A stretch of 64,000 bases of DNA, from assembly GCF_014196495.1 (NCBI RefSeq), contig NZ_JACIDT010000008.1:173291-237290 (forward strand), in the 5' to 3' direction. The notes under the pieces were generated by a model that had not been told where the DNA came from, ran no database searches, and saw only the letters and a program-made list of their open reading frames with translations. Below, piece after piece: positions 16,776-24,983 of this stretch. Positions within the stretch are counted from its first letter, which is position 1. Every line of letters starts with the position of its first letter. Source of the DNA: Sphingobium jiangsuense. Its GTDB lineage: Bacteria > Pseudomonadota > Alphaproteobacteria > Sphingomonadales > Sphingomonadaceae. Position numbers and translations under genes: made by a program.

Positions 16776-18157
16776 GTCATTTCTCCGGTTTCGGCGGCGG
16801 CCACCGCGTCCCTCATGCCGATGGCGGAGGCCGCAAAGGCCAGTGTGGAAAGGATTCCGGCAACGGGCGCCAGAAGCAGGGCGGCCCGCAGGCCCGGACC
16901 TTCCCCCAGGCCGGGGGCCATCCAGTCGCTCGCGATGCCGACGAAAAGCGGCCCAAGACCCAGCCCGATCACGCTGTTGAAGAACAGGTTGATCGCAAGC
17001 GCCGACGCCCGCGCCGGTGCTTCGGCGAGGCGCTGCATGGCAAGGGTTCCGGGACCGGCCCAGAGGACCGAGCAGAACCCGGCGAAAAAGAAGAGACCCA
17101 GCGAGACACGCGCGTCGGCCACCGCAAACATCGCCCAATAGCCCAGCGAGCACAGCAGGGAGCCGATGGCGGGGATGAAAACGAGCCAGCGCATATCCCG
17201 CATCGCCAGCCGGTTGCCCAGATAACCGCCTGCAAGGGCGCCCAGCGCGCCTCCGGTGCCCCCCAATATGCCGAGACCGAAGCCGATGACCGCGATAGGG
17301 GGCAGGCTCAGCGCAGCGCCCATATCGTGTAGTTGCAGGCCGTGATTGCGCAGGTAGAAGGAGGTGGCGAAGGCCATGGCGCCATAATTCATGAAGCTCA
17401 AAAGCCCGCAGCCCAACATCGCGAAAACCAGTTGCCGACGCAGCAGCAGCCGCTTCAGGACCAGCCCCAGCCGCGGCGGGGCAGCGGCGAAAGCCTGACG
17501 CGCCGGGTCGCGCAGGGTCTTGAGGACCAGAACGCCCACCACCACCCCCGGCAAACCGGCCATGACGATCGTCCAGCGCCAGCCGATGGAGGAAACCAGC
17601 AGGCCGCCCGCCGCAAGGCCGAGCGCCGCGCCGACGGGCGAACCGAGCGCGAAGATCGCCAGCGCGCCCGATCGCTTTTCCAGCGGAAATTCATCGGCGA
17701 TGAGCGATTGCGCGGGGGGCGCGCACCCCGCTTCACCGACGCCGACGCCGATGCGCAGCAGCAGCAACTGGATGAAGCTGCCCGCGGCCCCGCAGGCGGC
17801 AGTGAAAATGCTCCAGACCAGAATGGCCCAACCGACGATGCGAACCCGGTTGCCGCGATCGGCCGCGCGGGCGATGGGAAGCGCCATGACGGAATAGAGC
17901 AGGGCGAAGGAAAGCCCGGTGACCATGCCCAACTGGGTGTCGGTCAGCGACAGATCCTGTTTTATCGGCTCGGCGACGATATTGATGATCTGCCGGTCCA
18001 GCAGGTTGAGCGCATAGGACGCCGCAAGCAGCCCAAGCATCCACCCCCTGTACCCCGCGCCGCTGGCGGGGGCCGGGAGGCGGGACGACCGGCGCAGGGC
18101 CGCCGACCCGTCAGGATCGGCGGCGCGCGAAAGCGTGTCAGCCCCCGAACGAGACAT
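16772..18157 (-). CDS. MFS transporter, spinster-like
   Basis: About 461 residues with 12 predicted membrane helices and the MFS loop motif between helices 2 and 3 (ARAADRGNRVRI). An early YALNLLDRQIINIVAEPIKQDLSLTDTQLG is typical of the spinster-like exporters/importers common beside TonB receptors in sphingomonad catabolic clusters. Its start overlaps the end of the TonB receptor gene by 20 bp; ATG 18157 or the adjacent TTG 18160 may be used. It would carry the substrate, or an acid intermediate, across the inner membrane after outer-membrane uptake. Confidence 0.85.
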   Translation of the reverse strand: MSRSGADTLSRAADPDGSAALRRSSRLPAPASGAGYRGWMLGLLAASYALNLLDRQIINIVAEPIKQDLSLTDTQLGMVTGLSFALLYSVMALPIARAADRGNRVRIVGWAILVWSIFTAACGAAGSFIQLLLLRIGVGVGEAGCAPPAQSLIADEFPLEKRSGALAIFALGSPVGAALGLAAGGLLVSSIGWRWTIVMAGLPGVVVGVLVLKTLRDPARQAFAAAPPRLGLVLKRLLLRRQLVFAMLGCGLLSFMNYGAMAFATSFYLRNHGLQLHDMGAALSLPPIAVIGFGLGILGGTGGALGALAGGYLGNRLAMRDMRWLVFIPAIGSLLCSLGYWAMFAVADARVSLGLFFFAGFCSVLWAGPGTLAMQRLAEAPARASALAINLFFNSVIGLGLGPLFVGIASDWMAPGLGEGPGLRAALLLAPVAGILSTLAFAASAIGMRDAVAAAETGEMT

Positions 18158-20549
18158 CAAGCTTGATGCCGATGGTACGGCCGGAATCTATCGTGGGAAT
18201 GTTGGAATAGCCCAGCGTCGAGAGCGGAGTGGTGCCATAGGCCCCGGCGTCGAACGGAGTACGGAAAATGCCCGCGATATAATATTTGTCGAGCAGGTTG
18301 CGCGAGAAAAGCGCAACGGTCCAGCCGCCGTCCTCGCGGCCGAAGCTTATCTGGCCGTTGAGCAGCCCATAGCCCTTGTTGATGGAATTTTTGTCGGCCA
18401 CCACCCCATAGGTGCTCGACCGGTAATTCCAGTCCGCGTGCAGAGCGAGCGACATGGCGTTGCCGACCGGTATCGAATAGTCGCCGCGCAGGGTGTAGGT
18501 CCATTTCGGCGAATAGATCAGCGGATAGCCCGCGGCGTTGAACTGTGCGGGCGCACCGGCAGGAAGGCCGGGCTGGATATAGGTGCATTGGCCGATCGGG
18601 GTCGCCGGATTGGTATATTGATCATAGCACTGGACCGCGAATTCGGTGAACTTGGTCGGAATATAGGCCAGGCTTCCGGCGATCTGCATGCGCGGCGTCG
18701 GGCGGATCGAGAGATCGGCCTCCACGCCCTTGGTTTCGAGGCCGCCCGCATTGGTCGTCGTGTAATAATATACCGGCGGCGTTCCGATGCGCTGCTGTCC
18801 CTGAAAATCGTTATACTTCACCTTGAAGATGTCCGCGTTGAACGTCATCAACCCGTCCAGCAGCGTGGACTTGATGCCTGCCTCCCAGCTTTCCGACGTT
18901 TCGGGCCGCACCGCCTCTTGCGGCTGGCCCTTCGGATAGGAGATCATCGGCCCCTTATACCCGCGCGCATAGCTGACATAGACGTTGATGCGGCTCGTCA
19001 GGTCATATCGCGCGGTCAGCTTGTAGGTGAACTTGTCGGCCTTGGTGCGGGCCGTGGTCGGGTCGGGTATGCCGGTCGCGGGGTGGCATGGCTCGCCGAA
19101 GGCATAGCTGGTCTGGCAGATGAACCCCACGTCAAAATAGCCGATCGTCTGCTTCACCCTGTCGTTGGTGTAGCGGCCCCCGGCGATCAGGGTCAGCCCC
19201 GGAACGACTTCCGCTTCGAGCTGGCCGAACAGCGCCCAGCTCTTTACCTTGGCCCGCACATCCACCGGATAGCCCGCGCCCGCCCCCGGACCGATGGCCG
19301 TCGTGGACAGGATCTTGTCCGATGAATCGGGGAGATAGGAGAGCGTCCCGCCGTTTATGCCCTTCTGAAACGGGGTCGCGCGATAATAGAAGGCGCCCAG
19401 CGTGTAGGTCAGGATGCCGGAGTCTCCGTTGAGGCGGACTTCCTGGGAGAATTGCTTGCCGCCCGAAATATTCTGGTTGTAGCTGTATGTCCGCGTCGGG
19501 GTGGCGTCGGTGTCCACAGCTATTGGCTGCAACAGGTCGCGAAAGGCGGTGATGGAGGTGAGCGTGCCGATCCCCGTTTCCAATGTCGCTTCCAGCGACA
19601 CCGACTTGTTGGTCTGCCTCGTGTAATTTTCCCCTTCGACTGCGGTCGCGAGATTGTTCGGTCCCGCGACGATGCCATAGGGGGCCACCAATGCGCACGG
19701 ATTGAAGGTACTGAAGCCGCTGCCGCAATTGCGCAGGGTCCAGAGGCCGTTGGCGTCATCCTTCAGGCGGCGATATTCGCCGGTCAGCAGGAAGGATAAA
19801 GTATCATTCGGTTCGAACAATAATTTGGCACGAACGCCATAGCGCTGATATCCCCATAGATCCCGGCCATTATAGCGGTTCTCGACGAAACCGTCCCGCC
19901 TTTGCATGATGCCGTTGACGCGCAATGCGGCATTGGCGCCCAGCGGGATATTGAGCGTCGCCGACGCCTTCACCTCATTGTCGGTGCCGTAGGAAAGGGT
20001 CGCGTCCATCGTCCGCTCTCTAAGGCGCGGGTTTTTGGTGATGATCTGGATCACGCCCGCCGAACTGTTCTTGCCGAACAGCGTGCCCTGCGGCCCCTTG
20101 AGCACCTCGATCCGCTCGATGTCGGTCAACGACTGATAGCTGGGACCGGCGAACGAGACTTCAGGAAGGCCCTGTATCACGCCGTCGATCACCAGACCGA
20201 CCGACTGCTCCGCCGTGACCAGCAGGGACTGGGTGCCGACACCGCGCACGTTGAAGCCGCCGCCGAAGTTCGAATTGAAGTTGACGCCCGGCGTCAGGAA
20301 CTGGATGTCGGCGATAGTCGTGATGTTGGATGCCGCGAGTTGCCTGTCGTCGACGACCGAAATCGCCAGCGGCACATCCTGGAGATTTTCCGCACGGCGC
20401 TGGGCCGTCACGATGATATCGGCCGGTCCCGCGGCCGCCGGAGGCTGCACGCTTTGCTGCGCCGCCTGCTGGGCAAATAGCGGGCTTGCCAAGCCCGCAA
20501 TGCCGGCCGAGGCGAGAAGTGCGATCTGACACCTCAATTTCATCTTCAT
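18138..20549 (-). CDS. TonB-dependent outer-membrane receptor
   Basis: 803 residues. Signal peptide with cleavage near ASPLFAQQ (about residue 26), TonB-box/plug start at ADIIVTAQRRAENLQDVP, plug domain with FNVRGVG and GPQGTLFGKNSSAGVIQI, then a long beta-barrel with a C-terminal Gly-rich end (IGIKLDVSFGG). The FecA/CirA-like group is widely used by sphingomonads to import hydrophobic catabolic substrates. It lies 45 bp after the SDR at 20595 in the operon led by the tandem operators, and is followed by the MFS gene with overlap. Substrate not readable from sequence. Confidence 0.88.
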   Translation of the reverse strand: MKMKLRCQIALLASAGIAGLASPLFAQQAAQQSVQPPAAAGPADIIVTAQRRAENLQDVPLAISVVDDRQLAASNITTIADIQFLTPGVNFNSNFGGGFNVRGVGTQSLLVTAEQSVGLVIDGVIQGLPEVSFAGPSYQSLTDIERIEVLKGPQGTLFGKNSSAGVIQIITKNPRLRERTMDATLSYGTDNEVKASATLNIPLGANAALRVNGIMQRRDGFVENRYNGRDLWGYQRYGVRAKLLFEPNDTLSFLLTGEYRRLKDDANGLWTLRNCGSGFSTFNPCALVAPYGIVAGPNNLATAVEGENYTRQTNKSVSLEATLETGIGTLTSITAFRDLLQPIAVDTDATPTRTYSYNQNISGGKQFSQEVRLNGDSGILTYTLGAFYYRATPFQKGINGGTLSYLPDSSDKILSTTAIGPGAGAGYPVDVRAKVKSWALFGQLEAEVVPGLTLIAGGRYTNDRVKQTIGYFDVGFICQTSYAFGEPCHPATGIPDPTTARTKADKFTYKLTARYDLTSRINVYVSYARGYKGPMISYPKGQPQEAVRPETSESWEAGIKSTLLDGLMTFNADIFKVKYNDFQGQQRIGTPPVYYYTTTNAGGLETKGVEADLSIRPTPRMQIAGSLAYIPTKFTEFAVQCYDQYTNPATPIGQCTYIQPGLPAGAPAQFNAAGYPLIYSPKWTYTLRGDYSIPVGNAMSLALHADWNYRSSTYGVVADKNSINKGYGLLNGQISFGREDGGWTVALFSRNLLDKYYIAGIFRTPFDAGAYGTTPLSTLGYSNIPTIDSGRTIGIKLDVSFGG

Positions 20550-20594
20550 CCTCCCAATCCGGGCCTGATGCCCGTGTTTTGAAATCTCTTCGGA

Positions 20595-21440
20595 TCAAAC
20601 CCGCATGCCGCCATCGACGAACAGCGTCTGCCCCGTCATGAAGCTGGCGTCGTCACTACCGAGAAAAGCGGCCACCGAAGCCATTTCGGAAGGCTGGGCG
20701 ACCCGGCCCAGCGGAATGCGGTCGGTGACGAACCGGGTCATCATCTGCTCCGGCGTGGTGCCGGGATTCTGGCGGGCCACGGCTTCGTAACGCTGCCGCA
20801 CATAGGGGGTCAGCGTGATGCCGGGGGCGAAGGCGTTGACGCGAATGCCGTCTGCGGCAAGTTCCAGCGCAAGGTCGCGCGTCAACGAGGTGACGCCATA
20901 TTTCGCCGCGGAATAGGCGCTGAGCCCGGCGACGCCATGATAAGCGCTGATCGAGGTCGTGCTGACGATCGCGCTTCCACGACGGCCGCGCAAATGGCCG
21001 ATCGCATGTTTGGCGCACAGAAATACCGATGTCAGGCTCAGCTCGACAGTATAGTCCCAGGCCGCGCGATCGAGATCGCTGACCGGCGTCTGATCGACAG
21101 GGCCGGCGCCGGTGCCTCCGCCTGCGTTCGCAAACAGCACGTCGATGCCCCCCAGCCGTTCGGCGGCCTCGGCCAGAGCGGTCTCGACCTCCTGCTCGTC
21201 GGTCACGTCGCATCGGATGGCGATGCCTGCTTCGCCATATCGGCCAAGGGAGGCCGCCACCTCTTCCAGCGATGCGAAGCTGCCGAAGCTCTCCCGCGGC
21301 ACATCGGGATTTTCGCGGCACAGGTCGAGCACCGCCACACGCCCGCCTTCCTCCGTCACGCGCCGGGCGATCGCTTCGCCGATGCCGCCGATCCGCCCCG
21401 CGCCGGTGACGACCGCCACCCTGTTTTCATAGCGTCCCAT
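20595..21440 (-). CDS. SDR-family oxidoreductase
   Basis: 281 residues. Rossmann motif TGAGRIGGIGEAIA, NAG in FANAGGGTGAG, catalytic Ser in STTSISAYHG and YSAAKYG, then VNAFAPGITLTPYVRQRY and the terminal FMTGQTLFVDGGMRV. A long insertion (about residues 42-75, DLCRENPDVPRES...) separates strands 2 and 3. It reduces or oxidises an alcohol/ketone with NAD(P). ATG at 21440 shares a base with the stop of a 28-codon ORF (TGATG), so translation is probably coupled to that small ORF. First enzyme gene of the operon ending in the GntR gene. Confidence 0.83.
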   Translation of the reverse strand: MGRYENRVAVVTGAGRIGGIGEAIARRVTEEGGRVAVLDLCRENPDVPRESFGSFASLEEVAASLGRYGEAGIAIRCDVTDEQEVETALAEAAERLGGIDVLFANAGGGTGAGPVDQTPVSDLDRAAWDYTVELSLTSVFLCAKHAIGHLRGRRGSAIVSTTSISAYHGVAGLSAYSAAKYGVTSLTRDLALELAADGIRVNAFAPGITLTPYVRQRYEAVARQNPGTTPEQMMTRFVTDRIPLGRVAQPSEMASVAAFLGSDDASFMTGQTLFVDGGMRV

Positions 21441-21526
21441 CAAGCGCGCATCGCCGGAATGACGGATGTGACACCGCCATGAGGGGAGTCGCCGTGAAGT
21501 CCGGACTTTATCGGAATGGAGGGCAT
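21440..21526 (-). CDS. 28-residue small ORF coupled to the SDR gene
   Basis: ATG 21526 is preceded by AAGGGAAGGA with good spacing, better than anything directly in front of the SDR. The peptide (MPSIPIKSGLHGDSPHGG..., ending VIPAMRA) stops at TGA 21440-21442, joined to the SDR start as TGATG. It may be a leader/coupling peptide, a genuine microprotein, or what remains of a gene deleted in frame. No family is recognised. The gap between it and the acyl-CoA dehydrogenase at 21822 (295 bp) holds the operators and AT-rich promoter sequence. Confidence 0.5.
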   Translation of the reverse strand: MPSIPIKSGLHGDSPHGGVTSVIPAMRA

Positions 21527-21595
21527 GACGATCCTTCCCTTCTTGTCGAAATCGCTCTCGTGCGGCGAATGATCATTCTTTAGCGGTAGGAACAA

Positions 21596-21621
21596 TTGCA
21601 TGCAACTAAAATTGCATGCAG
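21596..21621. promoter_or_regulatory. Tandem operator-like palindromes TTGCATGCAA and TTGCATGCAG
   Basis: An exact copy at 21596-21605 and a one-mismatch copy at 21612-21621, centres 16 bp apart, 69 bp upstream of the small ORF that leads the SDR-TonB-MFS-SDR-GntR operon. This places the regulator gene under its own candidate operator. The rest of the gap to 21821 is AT-rich with two weaker ATGCAA half-sites near 21711 and 21742. Confidence 0.65.
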
Positions 21622-21821
21622 TTTCCCTGCGTCTCGGAAAAAATTCGGCATTGCGGCCAATATTATATGATATTCGTACAATTATAGCGGCGACACCATG
21701 TTTGGACGCCGGATGCAAAAAAGACAAATTCGATCAAATGATATGCAAATTTGCCGCACTCCGGCCATTGGCGGGCGGCGGGCAGCCCGCAGCGCCAAGC
21801 GGGGCGCGCGCGGTCGCCGCA

Positions 21822-23048
21822 TCATCGGAGTTCGGCTTTCGCGATGACACGCATATGCACCTCATCCGGTCCATCGACCAGCCGCATGGTCCGCGTCTTG
21901 GCATAAAGACGGGCCAGCCCATGGTCCTGACACACGCCACCGCCGCCAAAAGCCTGGATCGCATCGTCGATCACCTTCAGGGCGGCGCGCGGCACGGCCA
22001 GCTTGATCTTCGAAATGTCCGCGCGGACGCTTTTCGCCTCATTGTCGTCCAGCAACTGGGCCGTGCGCAGCGTAAGGAGCCGCGCCATGTCTATTTCCGT
22101 GCGGGCCCATGCAATGCGCTCCTGCCAGATGGACCGCCCGGCGAGGGGCTTGCCGAAAGTCGAGCGCTCGCTCAGTCTTGCGCACATCAGTTCGAGCGCC
22201 TCCTCGGCAACCCCGATGGTGCGCATGCAATGATGAATGCGGCCGGGGCCGAGCCGCCCCTGCGCAATCTCGAACCCGCGCCCTTCGCCCAGAATCAGGT
22301 TTTCCGCAGGCACCCGCACATTTTCGAGAATGACTTCCCCATGACCGGCGGGCCTGTCCTCATATCCGAACACGTCGAGCATGCGCACCACCCTGACGCC
22401 GGGCGTTTCGATCGGCACGAGGATCTGGCTCTGCTGCGCATGAACCGGCGCGGCGGGGTCGGTCTTGCCCATTATGATCAGGATGCGGCAGTCCGCATCG
22501 CCGGTTCCCGTCGACCACCATTTGCGCCCGTTGATGACATAATGGTCGCCATCCCGTTCTATGCGGGTTTCGACATTGGTGGCGTCCGAACTGGCGACGG
22601 CCGGTTCCGTCATCAGAAAGGCCGAGCGCATCTCCCCGTTCATCAGCGGCACCAGCCAGCGGCGCTGCTGGTCGGGCGATCCATAGCGCAGCAACAGTTC
22701 CATGTTGCCGGTGTCGGGAGGAGAGCAATTGAAGATCCGCGAGGAAAATTCGTGGCGCCCCATCACCTCGGCCAGCGGCGCATAGACCAGATTGGACAGG
22801 CCCGGACTGTCGAACCGGAAACCATTGGCCGCATGCGCCTGCGCGGCGGGGGGCAGGAACAGGTTCCACAGACCGGCTGCCCTGGCCTTTTCCTGCAACG
22901 GCCGCAGGCATTCGGGCGCGTTCCAGGGAAAGCCGGCGGAAGGGTCGGCCTGCGCGAAGTGCGCGCGGGCAGGCAGTACATGCTCCGCCATGAAGGCGTT
23001 GAGCCGGTCGAGCCACAGTCTTTGTTCTGCCGAATAATTGAAATCCAT
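21822..23048 (-). CDS. ACAD11-like acyl-CoA dehydrogenase
   Basis: 408 residues. The segment IFNCSPPDTGNMELLLRYG, the FAD motif LMTEPAVASSDATNV, RKWWSTGTGD and FGYEDRPAGHGEVILENVRVP are those of the ACAD10/11-type dehydrogenase domain rather than of short- or medium-chain enzymes. In ACAD10/11 this domain acts after the kinase on 4-phosphoacyl-CoA. The matching kinase is encoded separately at 11950. The start is uncertain: ATG 23048 begins at the conserved MDFNYSAEQ, while 23105 would overlap the upstream enoyl-CoA hydratase stop. Second gene of a two-gene leftward operon. Confidence 0.83.
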   Translation of the reverse strand: MDFNYSAEQRLWLDRLNAFMAEHVLPARAHFAQADPSAGFPWNAPECLRPLQEKARAAGLWNLFLPPAAQAHAANGFRFDSPGLSNLVYAPLAEVMGRHEFSSRIFNCSPPDTGNMELLLRYGSPDQQRRWLVPLMNGEMRSAFLMTEPAVASSDATNVETRIERDGDHYVINGRKWWSTGTGDADCRILIIMGKTDPAAPVHAQQSQILVPIETPGVRVVRMLDVFGYEDRPAGHGEVILENVRVPAENLILGEGRGFEIAQGRLGPGRIHHCMRTIGVAEEALELMCARLSERSTFGKPLAGRSIWQERIAWARTEIDMARLLTLRTAQLLDDNEAKSVRADISKIKLAVPRAALKVIDDAIQAFGGGGVCQDHGLARLYAKTRTMRLVDGPDEVHMRVIAKAELR

Positions 23049-23079
23049 GAGGTTATATCCGTGTGCAAAGGGAAGAGGA

Positions 23080-23958
23080 TCAGTAAAAGGGAGGGGCGGC
23101 GCCATCGGGCCAGATATCGGGAAGCCCGTCCGACACCCTGTCCGTGAAATGAGGCTCCCGCTTTTCCAGAAAGGCGCCGACCGCCTCGCGCGTGTCGGGC
23201 GAGGACCGCAACGCCGCGATGGCGCGGCTGTCGACCCTGTGGGCGACCATTGGATGCTCGGCGCCGGCCATGCGCCATATCATCTGGCGGGTCAGGGCCA
23301 CGGCCACGCGCGATCCTTCCAGAAAGCGCCCGGCAATGGCGGCGGCGCGATCCGCGAGATCTTCGACCCGGCAGATTTCCCGCAGCAATCCGGCTTCCAG
23401 CGCCTCTTCGGCGGACACCGTCGCGCCGCTCATCGTCCATTCGAGCGCGCGCGAAACGCCGACCAGTTTGGGCAGGAACCAGGACGACGCAGCCTCAGGC
23501 ACGAGGCCGCGCCGCGTGAACACGAAGCCGAAGCGCGCATCCTCGGCCGCGATGCGCACGTCGGCGGCAAGGATCATCGTCGCGCCGATGCCGATGGCGG
23601 GGCCGTTGATCGCGGCGATGACGGGCTTGCGGCTTTCGAAGATGCGCAGCGATGCAACGCCGCCGCCGTCCCGCCACAGCGCGCCATGCCGAAGCGCGGC
23701 CCGGCCCGGATCAGCGGTCAGATCGGCGAAAGCGTCCGCTCCCCCCGAAAGGTCCGCGCCGGAACAGAATATGCGGCCGCTCCCCGTCAAGACCACGGCG
23801 CCCACATCGTCGTCGGCGTCGCTGCGATCGAAGGCCGCCACCAGATCGTGCATCATGGCGGTATCATAGGCGTTGCGCCGTTCGGGCCGGTTTAACCGGA
23901 TCGTCGCAATGCCGCCGGAGACGGAGAAATCGATGGTGGAAATGGCCTGTTCTCCCAT
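23080..23958 (-). CDS. Enoyl-CoA hydratase/isomerase
   Basis: 292 residues, crotonase fold. The oxyanion-hole stretch is CSGADLSGG, followed by INGPAIGIGATMILAADVRIA; the catalytic Glu region is GLVPEAASSWFLPKLVG. It hydrates a trans-2-enoyl-CoA or shifts its double bond. Two ATGs are possible, 23970 and 23958. The first lies inside the operator-like palindrome at 23965-23974, and neither has a clear ribosome site, so 23958 is a choice by context. It transcribes away from the 24159 operon. Confidence 0.82.
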   Translation of the reverse strand: MGEQAISTIDFSVSGGIATIRLNRPERRNAYDTAMMHDLVAAFDRSDADDDVGAVVLTGSGRIFCSGADLSGGADAFADLTADPGRAALRHGALWRDGGGVASLRIFESRKPVIAAINGPAIGIGATMILAADVRIAAEDARFGFVFTRRGLVPEAASSWFLPKLVGVSRALEWTMSGATVSAEEALEAGLLREICRVEDLADRAAAIAGRFLEGSRVAVALTRQMIWRMAGAEHPMVAHRVDSRAIAALRSSPDTREAVGAFLEKREPHFTDRVSDGLPDIWPDGAAPPFY

Positions 23959-23964
23959 TGGATT

Positions 23965-23974
23965 TTGCATGCAA
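23965..23974. promoter_or_regulatory. TTGCATGCAA operator-like palindrome at the leftward hydratase start
   Basis: Exact copy only 6 bp upstream of the ATG at 23958. At this place a bound repressor would block the start of transcription or its very first steps. A weaker GGATGCAA half-site follows at 23986-23993. Confidence 0.6.
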
Positions 23975-24104
23975 ACTTATGACGTGGATGCAATCATATG
24001 TCCAGACGAGTCTCCCAATTCGCAATCCATCTGCTTTAAGTATATATTTATAGTGATATCCGGGGCATATTCCGTTTCCGTCATTTCCGCCTTGCCTCCA
24101 ATTA

Positions 24105-24114
24105 TTGCATGCAA
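24105..24114. promoter_or_regulatory. TTGCATGCAA operator, 14-bp perfect palindrome
   Basis: The best copy in the window: TATTGCATGCAATA at 24103-24116 is fully self-complementary. It lies 44 bp upstream of the enoyl-CoA hydratase start at 24159, and 140 bp from the copy at 23965 that faces the leftward operon. Confidence 0.7.
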
Positions 24115-24158
24115 TATAGCCGATCGTGGAATCAAAATCTGAATGGAAGAGGGGGCGG

Positions 24159-24959
24159 ATGGCCGAGCTGGTAAAGACGCATCGCCAAGGGGCGGTAATG
24201 ACCTTGAGGCTCAATCTGCCGGACCTGCGCAATCCGATATCCGATCCGGCCATGGTGGACGCCATCATCGATGCGATGACGGCCGCGGACAGAGACACAT
24301 CGGTGCGCGCGGTGATCCTGACCGGCGAAGGCGCGGCTTTTTCATCGGGGGGCGACCTTAAAAGGATGGCGCCCGGCGAAGGATTGCGCGACGCCAATCC
24401 GGTACGTACCATCAGCAATTATCGGAACGGCATCCAGCGCCTGCCGCTGATGTTCCAGAAGCTGGAGGTGCCGGTGATCGCCGCCGTCAACGGACCGGCG
24501 ATCGGCGCGGGCTGCGACCTTGCCTGCATGTGCGATATCCGCATTGCCTCGACCGCCGCCAGGTTCGCGGAGAGCTTCGTCAGGGTCGGGCTGATTCCAG
24601 GCGACGGCGGCGCATGGTTGTTGCCGCGCATCATCGGCTTCCCCCGCGCCACCGATCTGGCGCTGACGGGACGGACGATCGACGCGGCGACCGCGCTCGA
24701 CTGGCAACTGGTCACGCGCGTGACAGAGCCTGCGGCCCTGCTCGCCGCGGCATATGAAGCGGCGGCGGAAATCGCGGCGAATCCGCCCCATGCGGTGCGG
24801 CTGACAAAGCGGCTTTTGCGGGAAGCGCAGGAAAATTCACTGTCCAGCGTGCTCAACCTGTCAGCCGCATTGCAGGCGAGCATTCACGAAACGCGCGATC
24901 ATGAAGAAGCGGTAAGCGCCTTTCTGGAACGCCGGGCGCCCGATTTCACTGGCGATTGA
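24159..24959 (+). CDS. Enoyl-CoA hydratase/isomerase
   Basis: 266 residues, crotonase fold: SSGGDLKRM for the oxyanion hole, VNGPAIGAGCDLACMCDIRIAS, and GLIPGDGGAWLLPRIIG where one of the two catalytic Glu positions is Asp/Gly, a form frequent in crotonase paralogues of unknown specificity. ATG 24159 is preceded by GAGGGGGCGG. First gene of the rightward operon that continues with the split MFE-2, the KAS III/HMGS-DUF35 protein, thiolase and the CaiB-family isomerase. Confidence 0.83.
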   Translation: MAELVKTHRQGAVMTLRLNLPDLRNPISDPAMVDAIIDAMTAADRDTSVRAVILTGEGAAFSSGGDLKRMAPGEGLRDANPVRTISNYRNGIQRLPLMFQKLEVPVIAAVNGPAIGAGCDLACMCDIRIASTAARFAESFVRVGLIPGDGGAWLLPRIIGFPRATDLALTGRTIDAATALDWQLVTRVTEPAALLAAAYEAAAEIAANPPHAVRLTKRLLREAQENSLSSVLNLSAALQASIHETRDHEEAVSAFLERRAPDFTGD

Positions 24960-24983
24960 CAAGAATGAGGAATTTTCAAGGAT

